Shown here one piece after another: positions 9,674 to 20,624 of a stretch of DNA of 64,000 nt. Under the pieces are notes generated by a model that saw nothing but the letters and a program-made list of their open reading frames with translations, had not been told where the DNA came from and searched no databases. The DNA is from Euclidia mi (lineage: Eukaryota > Arthropoda > Insecta > Lepidoptera > Erebidae). Position 1 is the stretch's first letter; each line of letters opens with the position of its first letter. Where the stretch lies: the NCBI GenBank assembly GCA_944739405.2, contig OX123191.2, positions 186,001 to 250,000 of the forward strand, in the 5' to 3' direction. Position numbers and translations under genes: made by a program.

Positions 9674-12039
9674 TATGTAGGCTGAATTTTGTTTATTACA
9701 TGGAGTACCAGAAAAGTGTGGTCATGCCTGAAACAAATAAGGACACAAAGAAAAATGGGTATTGTATTCATACTGAATTTAACGATCAGCTTGCTGATTT
9801 TGTTGCTATATTGCTGTTGTCACAGGTATTTTTATATACTAAGTATAGGCTCTAAAGTATTAAATTGAGTGCCCCGTAGAAGAACTCAAATATTATTTTG
9901 GGCTTAAACTAATTCCAATAACATTTTTTGTTCTTACTTAAAGATAATCAACTACAGCAATATTTTATGGATTTTAGTCCTTTAGAAGGACACTACACTT
10001 GTGGGTCTCCTCTATTTACTTAATTCACATTTATCAACTTCTTTAATTCAATGTTATATAGCCCGGCTCTATGTCTCCAAAAATACTCGAGTCATTGCGA
10101 GAATTTGAAATAAAATTCATAACATATTTTATAACTGCATTGATACTTCGACTTCGCATCTCGTTGTGATGACTACTTGTTTGGCTTAGCTGCATATAGC
10201 CATAGCATCCTGTGTTTAAAATGCAACTTGTAATTGTATGAGTATTTGCGGCGAGAGAGTAACGAATATAATATTTAAAAAACAGCAATTGACAGTCACA
10301 TTCAAATCGAATGTAAATTCAGAATATGACATATTATTACTATAAAATCACATAATATCTGGTCTCCTACTACGTAGTCCTAGTAAAGGTATAAAACTCT
10401 CAACACAAATATGCTGTACAAAGTTAGTTAGCATAAAAAATTAAGAAAACTATCCGGCTAATCTTGAAGCTATGCAAACTTCGTTCGCTTAAGAACCGCA
10501 CTCCCACAGGACCACAGTCTTAGTACCCATTAACAATATTACGAACAGTTATGATAGGACCAGGTTCTTGAATACAAAATTTTCAAACACGGAAGGTAAT
10601 TAAAACAAAAGCAATTTCCTTCGATTTCGATCGAAGCATAATTTATAGCGATTTTTATGTTCCCATAAAAATACAAAGTAAGCGGATAAGACGCTTTTAA
10701 TAAAATTAAGTGAAAATTTTATTTTATGTTTTCTTCTTTTAACCTTTACCAAATTTTATGAGTGGTAAAAATATGTGTATTTTTTAATTTTCGTAAGTGT
10801 TATGTGTATTAAAAATGTGTTATGTTTATTAGCTATTATGCTTTTGTTGTTACATAGGGAGACAAACGAGCAAGCAGGCTACCTGGACACCTGCTTTAAA
10901 TATTATGGGGGATGTACCTTATACTTAGATACTAATTCAATTTATTGTGTACGCATAATATAATGTCATCCTTGTATCGTGTCTATAAGTTCGAAGTCTA
11001 CGCTTTGTTTTCAAGATTTGGCTTGGCTTGGAGAAGCTTTGTGAACCGACGACATAATAATATGTCGGCATTTGATATCTACATTTTGCTTCTACTGTTT
11101 CACCTTCTCAAGCCTGCTAACTACCACCCCATCAACAACGAGATTTGACCTGCCTACTTCACAACTAAACTATAATACCAGAAGGATCTGAGACCCCTTT
11201 CCTCACTCAGCAGCATTTTAACACTTGACAACCTTTCAAAACAAATTGAGTCACAAGGACCGATTGTGTGGAACCCGACCCGCGCGCCGAGGCGATAATT
11301 GGCCTACCTTGCATACTTACAAAGAGTACCTACACTTTGGCACACTCACCCATTTTTTTCAGGTTAGAGCCATTCTCGTGGTACTATTCTGTAACGAAAA
11401 ACGAGACCACTAAACCATAAAGTATTTTCAAGAAGAAACCTTTATTTTCACTTCATTGAAGCTGCGGCATAAAATACTATATTTTCTACTTTAAGCTTAA
11501 TATAATTCCATTCCATTAACTAATATTGCCTATCCTAGTAGTCCCATAAATATGATTTATATGATAAGCAACTTCCCAAAAGAGGGCAGTTTAAGACACG
11601 GTCAAGATATTGTAAATAAAAGTAGAAAATTTATCAAAATTGTTGACTTTCTTTAAATATAATCCTCTTCAGTGTGGGGTTCTTCTAAGATTAAGTCTAG
11701 GATAATCCGACTTACAGTTATTCCGTTTAACTTTCAGAATAACTTTAATTTGTGGCTTTTCTGTCTGTACAAAATAAATACGTAATACATTAAAGTGAAT
11801 TTTGTTGACATATAATTAATACTTAGGATTTAGCTAAGTCTCTCGGTATTAAATCTGTTGCTTCTTTGTGAAAAGAGGGTTACTTATTCAGACCAAATGA
11901 ATCTTGTAGGCTAAGCAAATTATAACAGCGGAAAATATCCTTGAAATTTGTAATTCGCTGGCTTCATATTTTCTATAAATGGAAAGACGTACATTTCTTG
12001 TACTTTATTTATATTTTATTAGTTTAATGTCCAGTAGCT
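9674..12039. other. Unassigned AT-rich sequence
   Basis: No supported gene. Short ORFs here (for example 10775-10963 and 10945-11148) have AT-driven composition and no recognisable domain. Confidence 0.45.
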
Positions 12040-12400
12040 GTAATAAGACCAATTCCAGTCGTAGATTATTTAGAGACTCGTTCATCTGATCTCTCACTAA
12101 GCAGAGTTGTGTAATGCCTACTAAATAGACACACACACGTATTTTGGTCCATCTTATATCTTGAGACATCTCACACGGGGTCATCTGATCTTAAACTAAT
12201 CAGAGCTTATACAATGCTAAGCAAATAGCTACACGTATACATGTATATCGAGAAACTATCTACAATATGTATTTACAAAAATGTATATATTATATGTATG
12301 TTTATCAATTACCTCACAGCTTATCAAGCACCCCTACAAGCTCTGCTTAGTTTGGGACTAGATAGTGTTGTGTGAATGTGGTAGAATATTATATTATATT
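12040..12400. repeat. Cluster of SINE 3'-end remnants
   Basis: Three pieces of the family ending GCTCTGCTTAGTTTGGGACT. The copy at about 12338-12400 is plus-oriented and also occurs at 51961-52015. Minus-oriented, diverged pieces lie at about 12065-12160 and 12163-12260 (TCATCTGATC...CTAAGCAGAG type). No tRNA-like heads were recognised. Confidence 0.55.
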
Positions 12401-12522
12401 AAACATACTATTAAATATAAAATATGAAAGAATCGGAATAAATGATAGTTCTCATCACACAAAGATTTATACCGACTGAAAATTGCACCTACAGCCTTCG
12501 GCTTAGCCAGTCAAGGTAATTG

Positions 12523-12527
12523 GTTAC
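12523..12527. other. Left target-site duplication (GTTAC) of the BEL/Pao element
   Basis: GTTAC directly precedes the 5' LTR and recurs directly after the 3' LTR at 27754-27758. Five bases fits BEL/Pao integration. Confidence 0.85.
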
Positions 12528-12792
12528 TGTTCGATGCAATACCTACTTGCAATCGACCACGTTTTGCTGATCTAGCAACGTAATACGGCCGCATTGTATG
12601 AGCGGCGACATCAGTGCATATTCGGACAGCAAACCGCGTGCATTCGTACTTATTAGCAAAGCATTTATCATCCATTAGCATTTTTACATTCCCTAGCATA
12701 CTTAGTAACAGTTTTAATAGCAATAAACGTCTAAAGAGTTATCGAAGTCTTTAATTTAACATCAGCTATCACCGTCAGCCGCGTTCCCAACA
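12528..12792 (+). repeat. 5' LTR of the BEL/Pao element (265 bp)
   Basis: Starts TGTTCGATG and ends CCCAACA. It shares its start and its last about 140 bp with the 3' LTR. It contains CAATAAACG near 12720, a likely polyadenylation signal. About 102 bp (roughly 12550-12653) are absent from the 3' LTR, with short GCAA repeats at the edges of the difference. Confidence 0.85.
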
Positions 12793-12797
12793 ATTTA

Positions 12798-12810
12798 TGG
12801 TCCTCGAGCC
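12798..12810 (+). promoter_or_regulatory. Primer-binding site candidate
   Basis: TGGTCCTCGAGCC begins five bases inside the 5' LTR end. The leading TGG (complement of tRNA CCA) and position fit a primer site. The tRNA species is not assigned. Confidence 0.5.
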
Positions 12811-13171
12811 TTAAGGACTTCGCGGTCGTGATACACGTGTTTTCGGTATTGTCGATAAGTGAAGTGCTTGATAATCGGAACAGCGATCTATATAACAGTG
12901 AACCATCTATCAGTGAGCTTTCTAGCAGCGAACTATCGAGCAGTGACCTAGCAGTGTGACCTAGCAGTGTGTTCAGGATCGAGTATTGAGTCGAAGCACT
13001 CGGTATATCTCATAGCAGTTCCAGCAGCACTCTTAGGGGTGCACATTCAGCAGCAGCAAACCTCCAGCTCGTCCAGGTCACAGACGAGGCGAGACCCGTC
13101 GGTCCAGCAGCAACCAAGTGAGATCGTTCTTTTATATATATTTTTTATAGCAGCAATATGGAGAGTCTAGT

Positions 13172-14600
13172 GTAAAATTTTTGAAAAATTAATACTTAGT
13201 CAATTGCTTAGTTATTTTAACAGACATAATCTTCTTCACAAGAAACAGTTCGGATTTACGAGGGGTCGTTCAACTACTGACGCAGGAGTAGAGTTACTCA
13301 AAAGTATATTTACAGCTTGGGAGAAGTCGCAAGATGCTTTAGGAATTTTTTGCGACTTGTCCAAAGCCTTTGATTGTGTACATCATGATATTCTGGTCAG
13401 GAAATTATATCATTATGGCATTAGGAACAAAGCTCTTAATCTCCTGGTTTCTTATTTGGGCAACAGAATCCAGAAGGTTCAGATTAATGATAAGACATCG
13501 CCAGGTTCTGCCTTAAAAATGGGCGTCCCGCAGGGTTCAATACTCGGACCATTTCTATTTTTGATCTATATCAACGATTTACCCTATTACGTAAAGAACA
13601 ATCATGAGATTGTGTTGTTCGCGGATGACACCTCTTTAATTTTTAATATTAAAAGACAACAGAGTAATTTTGACGAAGTAAACAACGCACTCTCTAAAGT
13701 TGTTAATTGGTTTAATGTAAATAATTTATTACTCAATGATAAGAAAACTAAACTCTTAAAATTCTCCATGCCCAATGTTAAACAGATGGAAACCAATGTA
13801 CAACTGAAGGAAACCAGAATTGAGCCCGTCGGGACAACCTTATTTCTAGGTATTATGCTTGATTCCAAACTTCAATGGGGTCCGCATATAGAAAGACTTT
13901 CGGGTAAACTTAGTTCTGCAGCTTATGCGGTTAAGACAATTAGACGTCTCACAGATATAGAAACAGCTAGAATGGTCTATTTCAGCTACTTTCATAGTAT
14001 TATGTCATATGGGATTCTTCTCTGGGGGAATGCTGCAGACCTTGACACAATATTCGTTCTGCAGAAAAGAGCAATAAGGGGTATTTACAACCTTGGTCCT
14101 CGTGTTTCTCTAAGAGAAAAGTTCAGTGAGATAAGCATTCTAACTGTTGCTTCGCAATATATATACGAGAATCTGTTATATGTCCACAAGAACATTGACA
14201 CATTTAGTAAAAAAAGTGATCTACACACTGTTAATACTAGACATAAGAATAATCTTATAGTTCATAGCACCCGCCTCCACAAAATAAGTAGCTGTTTTAT
14301 GGGGCAGTGTATACGCTTTTATAACAAGCTCCCTCTTAATATAAGAAATTTATCTATAAATAAATTCAAAATTATTGTTAAAACTACTCTGTGTTTAAAA
14401 GCATATTATAAAATTACTGATTATATAGGCGATAAAAATGCTTGGGATTGAGCTGCTCTAATTCAACACAAAAATATAAATGATGTATAAACTGAAAAAA
14501 ATTAATTTGACTTTTCGTAAGCACTTTTAAAAAGTTTACACGAAATAAATAATCATTTCATTTCATTTCATTTCATTTCATTTCATTTCATTTCATTTCA
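13172..14600 (+). mobile_element. LINE A: 5'-truncated CR1/Jockey-group non-LTR retrotransposon with (TTTCA)n tail
   Basis: The open frame from about 13173 to 14451 begins inside the RT domain (KIFEKLILSQL). It has GFTRGRST, FCDLSKAFDCVHHD, MGVPQGSILGPFLF, the catalytic FADDTS and FLGIMLDSKLQWG. The frame ends with KNAWD. A 100-bp 3' UTR and about nine TTTCA units follow (14553-14600). ORF1 and the endonuclease are absent, the usual outcome of incomplete reverse transcription. It is related to LINE B but clearly a different family. It sits four codons into BEL gag, with no clean target duplication. Confidence 0.85.
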
Positions 14601-15484
14601 TATATTTTTGCCAATCCGAGATTGCGGAGGCCATTAAAAAACTCCACATTAATTTTAAAAAGGATAGCGTAGAGCGTAAAACTTTTGATTATTGTAAGCG
14701 TAAAATTGAGTTATTTGAAAAGTACTGGCAAGACTACCAAAAAAATCATGAAAAATTGCTTCCCTTTGAGATGACGAATCATGCTTATTTCGTCAACTCT
14801 GAATATGAGAGTACAAAGCAGCTTTATTTTACGGTCGAGAGGCTCATAAATCAGCAACTAGAAGAGTTGAGTCAACGAAGTCTGGCATCAGGCTATGAGC
14901 AAGAAGAAGAAGCAAGTGGAACAAGGCGTCAGACGACGCAGGAGCCAGTTCCAACAACCTCGTCTCGCGTGTCGAGAGGATCACCCAGCAAGCTTGACGA
15001 TATGCTTCACAAGCAGTCTGTCAATTTTAAAGCGTTCATTAGAGCAGTCGAGAATATTGATTTGGAATCATTGGCCGATAAATGGGAATTTGAAGATGCT
15101 CTTCAAATTTTACAAAATCGTTGGAATGCTATCGACAACCTTCATTGAGAAATCATAGGTGAGTCTGAAGAAAACGAGACATACGAAGCATGAACGTACC
15201 TTTATAAGTATGAAAAAGTCTATCAACTCGAAAATGTGGTCTACATCGCATCATGCAAAATCAACACCAAAAATGGACATTCCCGTGTTTACAGGCAATT
15301 ACCATCAATGGGTCTCATTTAAGGATTTATTTAATGAGGCTATTCATAAGAACAACGCACTGTCGAATGCCCAAAAGATGCAATTCCTAAAAAGCAAAGT
15401 AAAAGGCGAAGCGGAAAGATTGATTCAGCACCTACCGATAAGCTCTGAAAATTACATGGTTTGTTGGGAGATACTCAACCACCG

Positions 15485-15656
15485 ATTTGATAACATAAAC
15501 ATAACATAACATAACATAACTTCACGCCTTTTACCCCCGAAGGGGTAGGCAGAGGTGTATTACACACCCACTTTTCGCCAGTTATGTTTCGGTCCCAATG
15601 TAATAGGGGGCGAGCCTATTACATTGGGACCGAAACATAACATATATTTGATAACA
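15485..15656 (-). mobile_element. SINE S1 insertion in gag, with 11-bp TSD and internal foldback
   Basis: The insert proper is 15496-15645. ATTTGATAACA occurs at 15485-15495 and again at 15646-15656. On the minus strand the 3' end has a (TTATG)n tail preceded by TACCCCTTCGGGGG and the GTGTGTAATACACCTCTGCC block shared with copies at 53168, 58833 and 59386. The other end is unusual: 15581-15606 and 15616-15641 are perfect 26-bp inverted arms with a 9-base loop. The tRNA-like head is missing and replaced by this foldback. Confidence 0.85.
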
Positions 15657-16974
15657 AGAAGCTTATTTTTACATCTCACGTCAATGTATTTTTAAATTTA
15701 CCTAATCTTCAGCAGCAATCATTTTTAGCTATCAAAAAGTTACATGACGTATCTTTAGAGAGTCTTCACGCTATCAAAAAATTAGGCGTAGATATAAGTA
15801 CGTGGGACCCTCTATTAGTTCACATTTTGTCGCAGAAGTTAGATAGTGAGTCATTTTCGGAGTATATAGAGTCGCTAAAAAACTCGCGAGAGCTACCTGT
15901 ACTGCAGGACTTTTTCGATTTCTTAGAAAATAAGTTTACCAGCCTTGAAACCGCTCGGCGGCGACAAAATGTTATCCCTAAAACTCATCCAACATCCAAT
16001 CAGCAAGCTAGCCAATCAACTTCGTTTTCTAATAATAGAAAATTCCATTCAAATTCCAATTCAAATTCAAAATCCTTTATTCATTTGGGTCACAATGTGA
16101 CGCTTATGAACGTCAAAATAATAAATTTATAAAATAATTACTTATACTCAAATTTAAAACATTATTACTGTATGCTTCTACATTTACATTTACTGCCACG
16201 TTCGCAAAGCAATAGGTAGAACCATGAGAAAGAACGGGCAATAAAACTCACGGTCACTCTTTTTCAAAGCCAGGTTTTGCATTATACACAATTTACATTT
16301 TGTAAGGTGCTGCAACTGTTACACCTTCTATATCACTTGTATATATTTACTGTACATCATAATACTCAAGCATAATACTTTTGGTTAGCCTCAGAATAGA
16401 CATGGTGAAACAGGAGCATCCACTTACATTATATATACCTAATAATGCAGGCAATCCGCGAAAGTGATCAGAACCATGATGGAAATGATGCAGTTAAATA
16501 TTAAAATCTAATACCAGCCCGCAAGACCGTCATCGACCAGTCATCGCAAGTAGCACCCGTTCACGAGTATGACGCATGTGCCAGCCATCATCCCTCTCGC
16601 CATATTAGAGGGACAGGGATGACCCGACACACGACGCCACCACAAGAAATGACATTTTAGTGAGCATGACGACAACGGTATACGAACCAGCAGTAAGAAA
16701 CAATCTATTGGTATACTGACCATGACCGCCAATTACCTCCATTTTCCAGATCGTTATTATTAACATAAGTTAGTGGAACGCGTGAAGGAATGCAAATGTA
16801 GAAAGAATTTTGTGAAGTTGACAAGTGAACAATGATATGATCAGAGATAAATAATGTTAAACTACATTCAACAAATCATAAAAATATCCAAATCCTGCAA
16901 AAAAAATCATGTGTTCACGAGGCACCTCCACTTAACATGTAAATAAAATAATCGTGAGTTAAACAAGCCTAAGC

Positions 16975-19842
16975 CTATCCCCACGGTGTCTTATCATTTA
17001 AAAATTCCTTAATAGTGTAATAACCCCTTTGTAAAAGAAAGTTCCTAATTGTCCGTTTGTATTTGTGCATGGGTAAATTCATTATTTCAAGAGGCAATTT
17101 GTTGAAAAATCGTATACCAATCCCCGCAAATGAGTTCTGAACTTTATGTAGACGGTAGTTAGTTCCCACCGGTTTATGTTTATTCCTTGTGTTCACGTTG
17201 TGCAAATCACTATTTTTGCGGTATAGAATTAAGTTTTTCTTAATGTACATTAAGTTAGCATATATATATTGCGATGCAACTGTCAATATGTCTACTTCTT
17301 TAAATTTATCACGTAAAGAATCTCTAGCACCTAACTTATAAATTGCACGTATGGCCCTTTTTTCAATGACAAAAATAGTCTGTATATCAGCAGCTGTACC
17401 CCATAACATTATTCCGTAAGACATTACGCTGTGAAAATAACTAAAGTAAACTAGTCTAGCAGTATCTATATCTGTGAATTCCCTAACTTTTCTAACTGCA
17501 AACGCTGCAGAACTAAGTTTTACTGCGAGACAGGATATTTGGGCGCCCCACTGAAGCTTACAATCTAAAGTTACACCTAAGAATACGGTTGATTCGACTA
17601 GTTGAATTGTTTCCTTATTTAAAATTATATTAGTAGGAACACTTTTGACATTAGGCAAAGAGAATTTAACACATTTGGTTTTGCTTGAGTTGAGTACCAA
17701 ATTATTTGTCGAAAACCAATCTAATACTTGTGCAAGAGTGTTATTGACGGTATCAAAGTTACTTAAATTACGATCAACTTTAAAAATTAGTGACGTATCG
17801 TCGGCAAACAAAACAATATCACATAAATTTTGTACAAAGAACGGCAAATCATTAATATATATTAAAAAAAGAAATGGACCGAGAATAGAGCCCTGTGGAA
17901 CGCCCATTCCTACTGGCAAACCTAGAGACCTACTCCCATTAACATCTACATACTGAATTCTATAATTAAGGTAGCTGGCAACAAGATTGAGTGCGGTATC
18001 TCTAATACCATAAAGTTTCAATTTAAGTAAAAGCGTATTATGTTCCACACAGTCAAAGGCCTTTGATAGGTCACAAAAAACACCAATGGCATCCTTCGAG
18101 TTTTCCCAAGCATTAAAAATATGCTTTAACAAAGTTACACCGGCATCAACGGTGGAGCGACCCTTAGTAAAGCCATACTGTTCACTGTGAAATAAATTAT
18201 TTGTGTGAAAGTGGCTCTCTAGTTGATGCAAAATAATCTTTTCAAAAATTTTACTAATAGCAGGCAAGATAGAAATTGGCCGAAAATTACTAGGGTCGCT
18301 CTTTGATCCCTTTTTGAATAATGGTATTACTTTACTGTGTTTCATTAGATCAGGAAATACTCCTGTATCTATGCATCTGTTGAATATTGCAGCTAAATAT
18401 GGAGCTAAGCTAGAAATAATTTGTCGCACAAGTTTAACAGAAATGCCCCATAAGTCAACAGATTTTTTATTATTGAGCGTCTTGAATACCTTCAGTATGT
18501 CATTGGTGTCAATATATTTAAAATTAAAAAGCACATCACACTCATTCACATTGCCCCTAACCAACATTTCTGATTTGTTTGGACATGAATCTAGACAGCT
18601 GGTTGTGTTCACTGGTATGTTTATGAAGAAATCGTTAAATGCCTGAGCAACATCAGTTTTCCTAGTAATAATTTCACCATTAAATTTTAATTCATAATTG
18701 TTATCTACCAATTTAGCTCGACCAGTCTCATTGTTAATAATGCTCCAAGTAGTTTTAATTTTGTTCTTGGATTCTTTGATTTTATTGCTTAAATATAAGG
18801 ATTTGGCTAAAGCACATGTCCTCTTAAAAACCTTTGAATAATTTCTAACATATTGAATAAATTCAGGATTAAAATTGTATTTCTTCATACCATATAGATC
18901 ATACAACCTCGCTCTACTTTTGTATATACCTACTGTTGCCCAATCACACAAATTTACTTTAATGCTCCTTGCAAACGTCTTCAGTTTAAAAATTTTATTG
19001 TACTCATCATTAACAATTTTAAATAAGCATTTATATAATTCATCAGGATCATCAACGGTTAAGTCAATACTGGCGATCTTGGCAGCAACCTCATTACTAA
19101 AGTGTTTTAGGCGAGCAGAGGTCATTGGCCTACATGTAATTTCTTGTACTTTAGGGGTTGTATTAGTTGGAATTACAACCTTTTGCCCGCAGTGATCCGA
19201 TGTCAAGTCAGTTAAAACAGCCTTACTTAAATAAAGACAATTGCAAAAAACATTATCTAAGCATGTAGACGAATGTGAGGTTATTCTAGTTGGTTCAGAG
19301 AACAAAACATTTAAATTAAATGACCTAAATAAGCCAACTAACCTAGTACAAATTGGTGATTTTTCTAACAAATTGACATTAAAATCGCCGCATACGATTA
19401 TAGACTTCCTACTAGAAATTATGTGTTTTAAGACATCCTCAATAATGCTTTCAAACTGAGTAAAGTCGCTTTGTGGTGGTCGATACACACACACTATAAT
19501 ATGTTGTTCAAGCTCAACACAAGAAATCTCAGCAGTGCGCTCGATAGAAAGTTTAGCTATATCCTTACGTTCTTTACATTTCAAACTATTACATACATAT
19601 ATTAGAGAGCCACCACGAATAGCTTTCTTTCTTACGAATGCACTTATAACTGAGTAATGTTGATTGTTAAATATTAATTGGTCACCTCGCAACCAATGTT
19701 CTGTAATACATAAGATATCAATCTTATGTTTATTTAAAAATAAATCTATTTCTAATTCTTTGCCAGATAGGCCCTGTATGTTTTGATGAACTAAGTTTAA
19801 AACACATGAAAGCCTATCTGTTGTCTCATCTAATAGTTTAAA
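16975..19842 (-). CDS. LINE B ORF2: AP endonuclease and reverse transcriptase
   Basis: This frame is open for 955 codons from 19842 to a stop at 16975. It has no ATG near its start, and a TAG lies in the same frame at 19845-19843. The endonuclease half shows QNIQGL, CITEHW, VYRPP, CGDFNVN, LDNVF and SDHCG, the expected catalytic set of APE-type LINE endonucleases. The RT half shows FKKGSKSDPSNFRPIS, FCDLSKAFDCVEH, GVPQGSILGPFLF and FADDTS. A C-terminal domain follows, ending TPWG. No breaks are seen. It would nick target DNA and copy the element RNA by target-primed reverse transcription. Expression probably depends on the ORF1/ORF2 junction (see 19764-19842). The clade is CR1/Jockey-group by motif; a tree would settle it. 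Confidence 0.85.
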   Translation of the reverse strand, partial: FKLLDETTDRLSCVLNLVHQNIQGLSGKELEIDLFLNKHKIDILCITEHWLRGDQLIFNNQHYSVISAFVRKKAIRGGSLIYVCNSLKCKERKDIAKLSIERTAEISCVELEQHIIVCVYRPPQSDFTQFESIIEDVLKHIISSRKSIIVCGDFNVNLLEKSPICTRLVGLFRSFNLNVLFSEPTRITSHSSTCLDNVFCNCLYLSKAVLTDLTSDHCGQKVVIPTNTTPKVQEITCRPMTSARLKHFSNEVAAKIASIDLTVDDPDELYKCLFKIVNDEYNKIFKLKTFARSIKVNLCDWATVGIYKSRARLYDLYGMKKYNFNPEFIQYVRNYSKVFKRTCALAKSLYLSNKIKESKNKIKTTWSIINNETGRAKLVDNNYELKFNGEIITRKTDVAQAFNDFFINIPVNTTSCLDSCPNKSEMLVRGNVNECDVLFNFKYIDTNDILKVFKTLNNKKSVDLWGISVKLVRQIISSLAPYLAAIFNRCIDTGVFPDLMKHSKVIPLFKKGSKSDPSNFRPISILPAISKIFEKIILHQLESHFHTNNLFHSEQYGFTKGRSTVDAGVTLLKHIFNAWENSKDAIGVFCDLSKAFDCVEHNTLLLKLKLYGIRDTALNLVASYLNYRIQYVDVNGSRSLGLPVGMGVPQGSILGPFLFLIYINDLPFFVQNLCDIVLFADDTSLIFKVDRNLSNFDTVNNTLAQVLDWFSTNNLVLNSSKTKCVKFSLPNVKSVPTNIILNKETIQLVESTVFLGVTLDCKLQWGAQISCLAVKLSSAAFAVRKVREFTDIDTARLVYFSYFHSVMSYGIMLWGTAADIQTIFVIEKRAIRAIYKLGARDSLRDKFKEVDILTVASQYIYANLMYIKKNLILYRKNSDLHNVNTRNKHKPVGTNYRLHKVQNSFAGIGIRFFNKLPLEIMNLPMHKYKRTIRNFLLQRGYYTIKEFLNDKTPWG
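19764..19842 (-). promoter_or_regulatory. Candidate -1 ribosomal frameshift signal between LINE B ORF1 and ORF2
   Basis: On the minus strand TTTAAAC (19842-19836) sits in ORF1 phase as T TTA AAC, a canonical -1 slippery heptamer. The ORF1 stop TAG follows at 19832-19830. The -1 frame is exactly ORF2, which opens at the heptamer because a TAG in that frame lies just upstream (19845-19843). Fifteen bases after the heptamer begins CAGATAGGC (19820-19812). Its perfect complement GCCTATCTG lies at 19772-19764, giving a 9-bp stem with a 39-nt loop. The spacer is longer than the usual 5-9 nt. Alternatives are reinitiation at a non-AUG codon or a chance indel. Confidence 0.55.
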
Positions 19843-20543
19843 CTAATAGATGTGTCAATACTACTATTGGTATAACTATTATCTACCAAATTCTTAAGTA
19901 CTCTAGTAGTACTCCTGTCAGTATATAAATTAAATGCTAATAATTTAGCAAGTTGTCGCCTATGTACATAAGAAAGATACATAGTATCTTTTGTTAAAAA
20001 GAAATTACTAATAAAAATATTAGTGTCAAAAAATAAAATCCTGTCACTATGACATGTCCTATTGTACAATAATAGATTTAATTTGCCTATCTGCCTGTTT
20101 TGGTCATCTGTGAGAGCATATGAATAAGGCAATGCACAAATAATAAAGCTACATCCTATTTTTGTGCTAACATCTATCATTAAGTCTGTTAATTCTATGA
20201 GACTGTTTTTGGAGACTAATGAGCTGTCACCATATAATATGATGACAGTAGTTTGTGCATTCAAGTCGGCATTCTTAATCTTATCAACTAGGGTACAAGA
20301 CTGAGCTCCAGGTGAACAAAAGTTCTGTACTGGTTGCTCAGTGTAATGATCAATTAAGCTCCCTAAACCCACTCCCAGTTGGTCTGAAAAAATTATTACA
20401 TTCTTACTGTCAGTCTTTACTGGATGCAGTTTGTTTTGTGTATTATACTGACATCCATGTACATTAAATTCTATTGATTCAGCAGGTGTAGTCGCACACT
20501 TAGTTGTACAACTGGAACAGTAATTATTAGAGTTGGAAAACTT
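19830..20543 (-). CDS. LINE B ORF1, C-terminal part with SGNH/GDSL esterase-like domain (5'-truncated)
   Basis: Open from the truncation point near 20543 to TAG at 19830, 237 codons. Near the N-terminal end is a short Cys-rich stretch (CSSC). It is followed by VIIFSDQLGVGLGSLI, in the place of esterase block I, then VIILYGDSS, FIICALPYS, LNLLLYN and a C-terminal YVHRRQLAKLL. The order resembles the esterase domain found in ORF1 proteins of CR1-group LINEs. The serine and histidine positions cannot be confirmed by eye. The start of the protein was lost on insertion. The product would bind element RNA or membranes in the RNP; that role is family knowledge, not shown here. Confidence 0.6.
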   Translation of the reverse strand, partial: KFSNSNNYCSSCTTKCATTPAESIEFNVHGCQYNTQNKLHPVKTDSKNVIIFSDQLGVGLGSLIDHYTEQPVQNFCSPGAQSCTLVDKIKNADLNAQTTVIILYGDSSLVSKNSLIELTDLMIDVSTKIGCSFIICALPYSYALTDDQNRQIGKLNLLLYNRTCHSDRILFFDTNIFISNFFLTKDTMYLSYVHRRQLAKLLAFNLYTDRSTTRVLKNLVDNSYTNSSIDTSISLNY

Positions 20544-20624
20544 TTATAATAAATCGAAAATTATTATAATAAATCAAATGATTATAATAAATCAAATGAT
20601 TATAATAATTGGAAATCGTATTAA

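Larger units (their letters stand above)
13158..16044 (+). pseudogene. gag: BEL/Pao gag, fragmented
   Basis: The ATG at 13158 is followed by four codons and then LINE A. Reading resumes in frame at 14601 with a BEL gag N-terminal pattern (EIAEAIKKLHINFKKD, then KIELFEKYW). TGA stops lie at 15146-15148 and 15191-15193. A frameshift near 15200-15240 leads into the conserved block PKMDIPVFTGNYHQWVSF. A SINE at 15496-15645 splits the frame, and the 11-bp duplication around it shows that the reading was continuous before insertion. The frame then runs to about 16044, where LINE B enters. The nucleocapsid-like Cys/His region lies beyond LINE B at about 20660-20870. Confidence 0.8.
16045..20555 (-). 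mobile_element. LINE B: CR1/Jockey-group non-LTR retrotransposon with open ORF2
   Basis: Minus-strand element of about 4.5 kb inserted in the BEL gag linker. It has a truncated ORF1 (20543-19830), an ORF2 with endonuclease and RT (19842-16975), and a 930-bp 3' UTR ending in AATAAAGG and a GAATTTG-type tail near 16045. GAAAATT lies on both sides (16038-16044 and 20556-20562) and is a possible, weak target duplication. The 5' end is missing. Partial copies of its 3' UTR lie at 8973-9673, 26486-27057 and 53130-53568. The near identity with the first, together with the open ORF2, points to recent activity of the family. Confidence 0.85.

Noticed and set aside
13172..14600. LINE A target duplication using TATATTTTT at 13133 and 14601
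   Set aside because: It would place 26 unexplained bases, including the likely gag ATG, inside the LINE. The simple join at 13171/14601 gives a continuous gag frame.
19790..19800. Second TTTAAAC in the loop after the frameshift signal
   Set aside because: It lies within ORF2 in normal frame and has no stop or alternative frame that would make slippage meaningful.
16975..20555. Plus-strand ORFs opposite LINE B (17645-17956, 18314-18646, 18875-19195, 19241-19459)
   Set aside because: Shadows of the minus-strand EN-RT gene.
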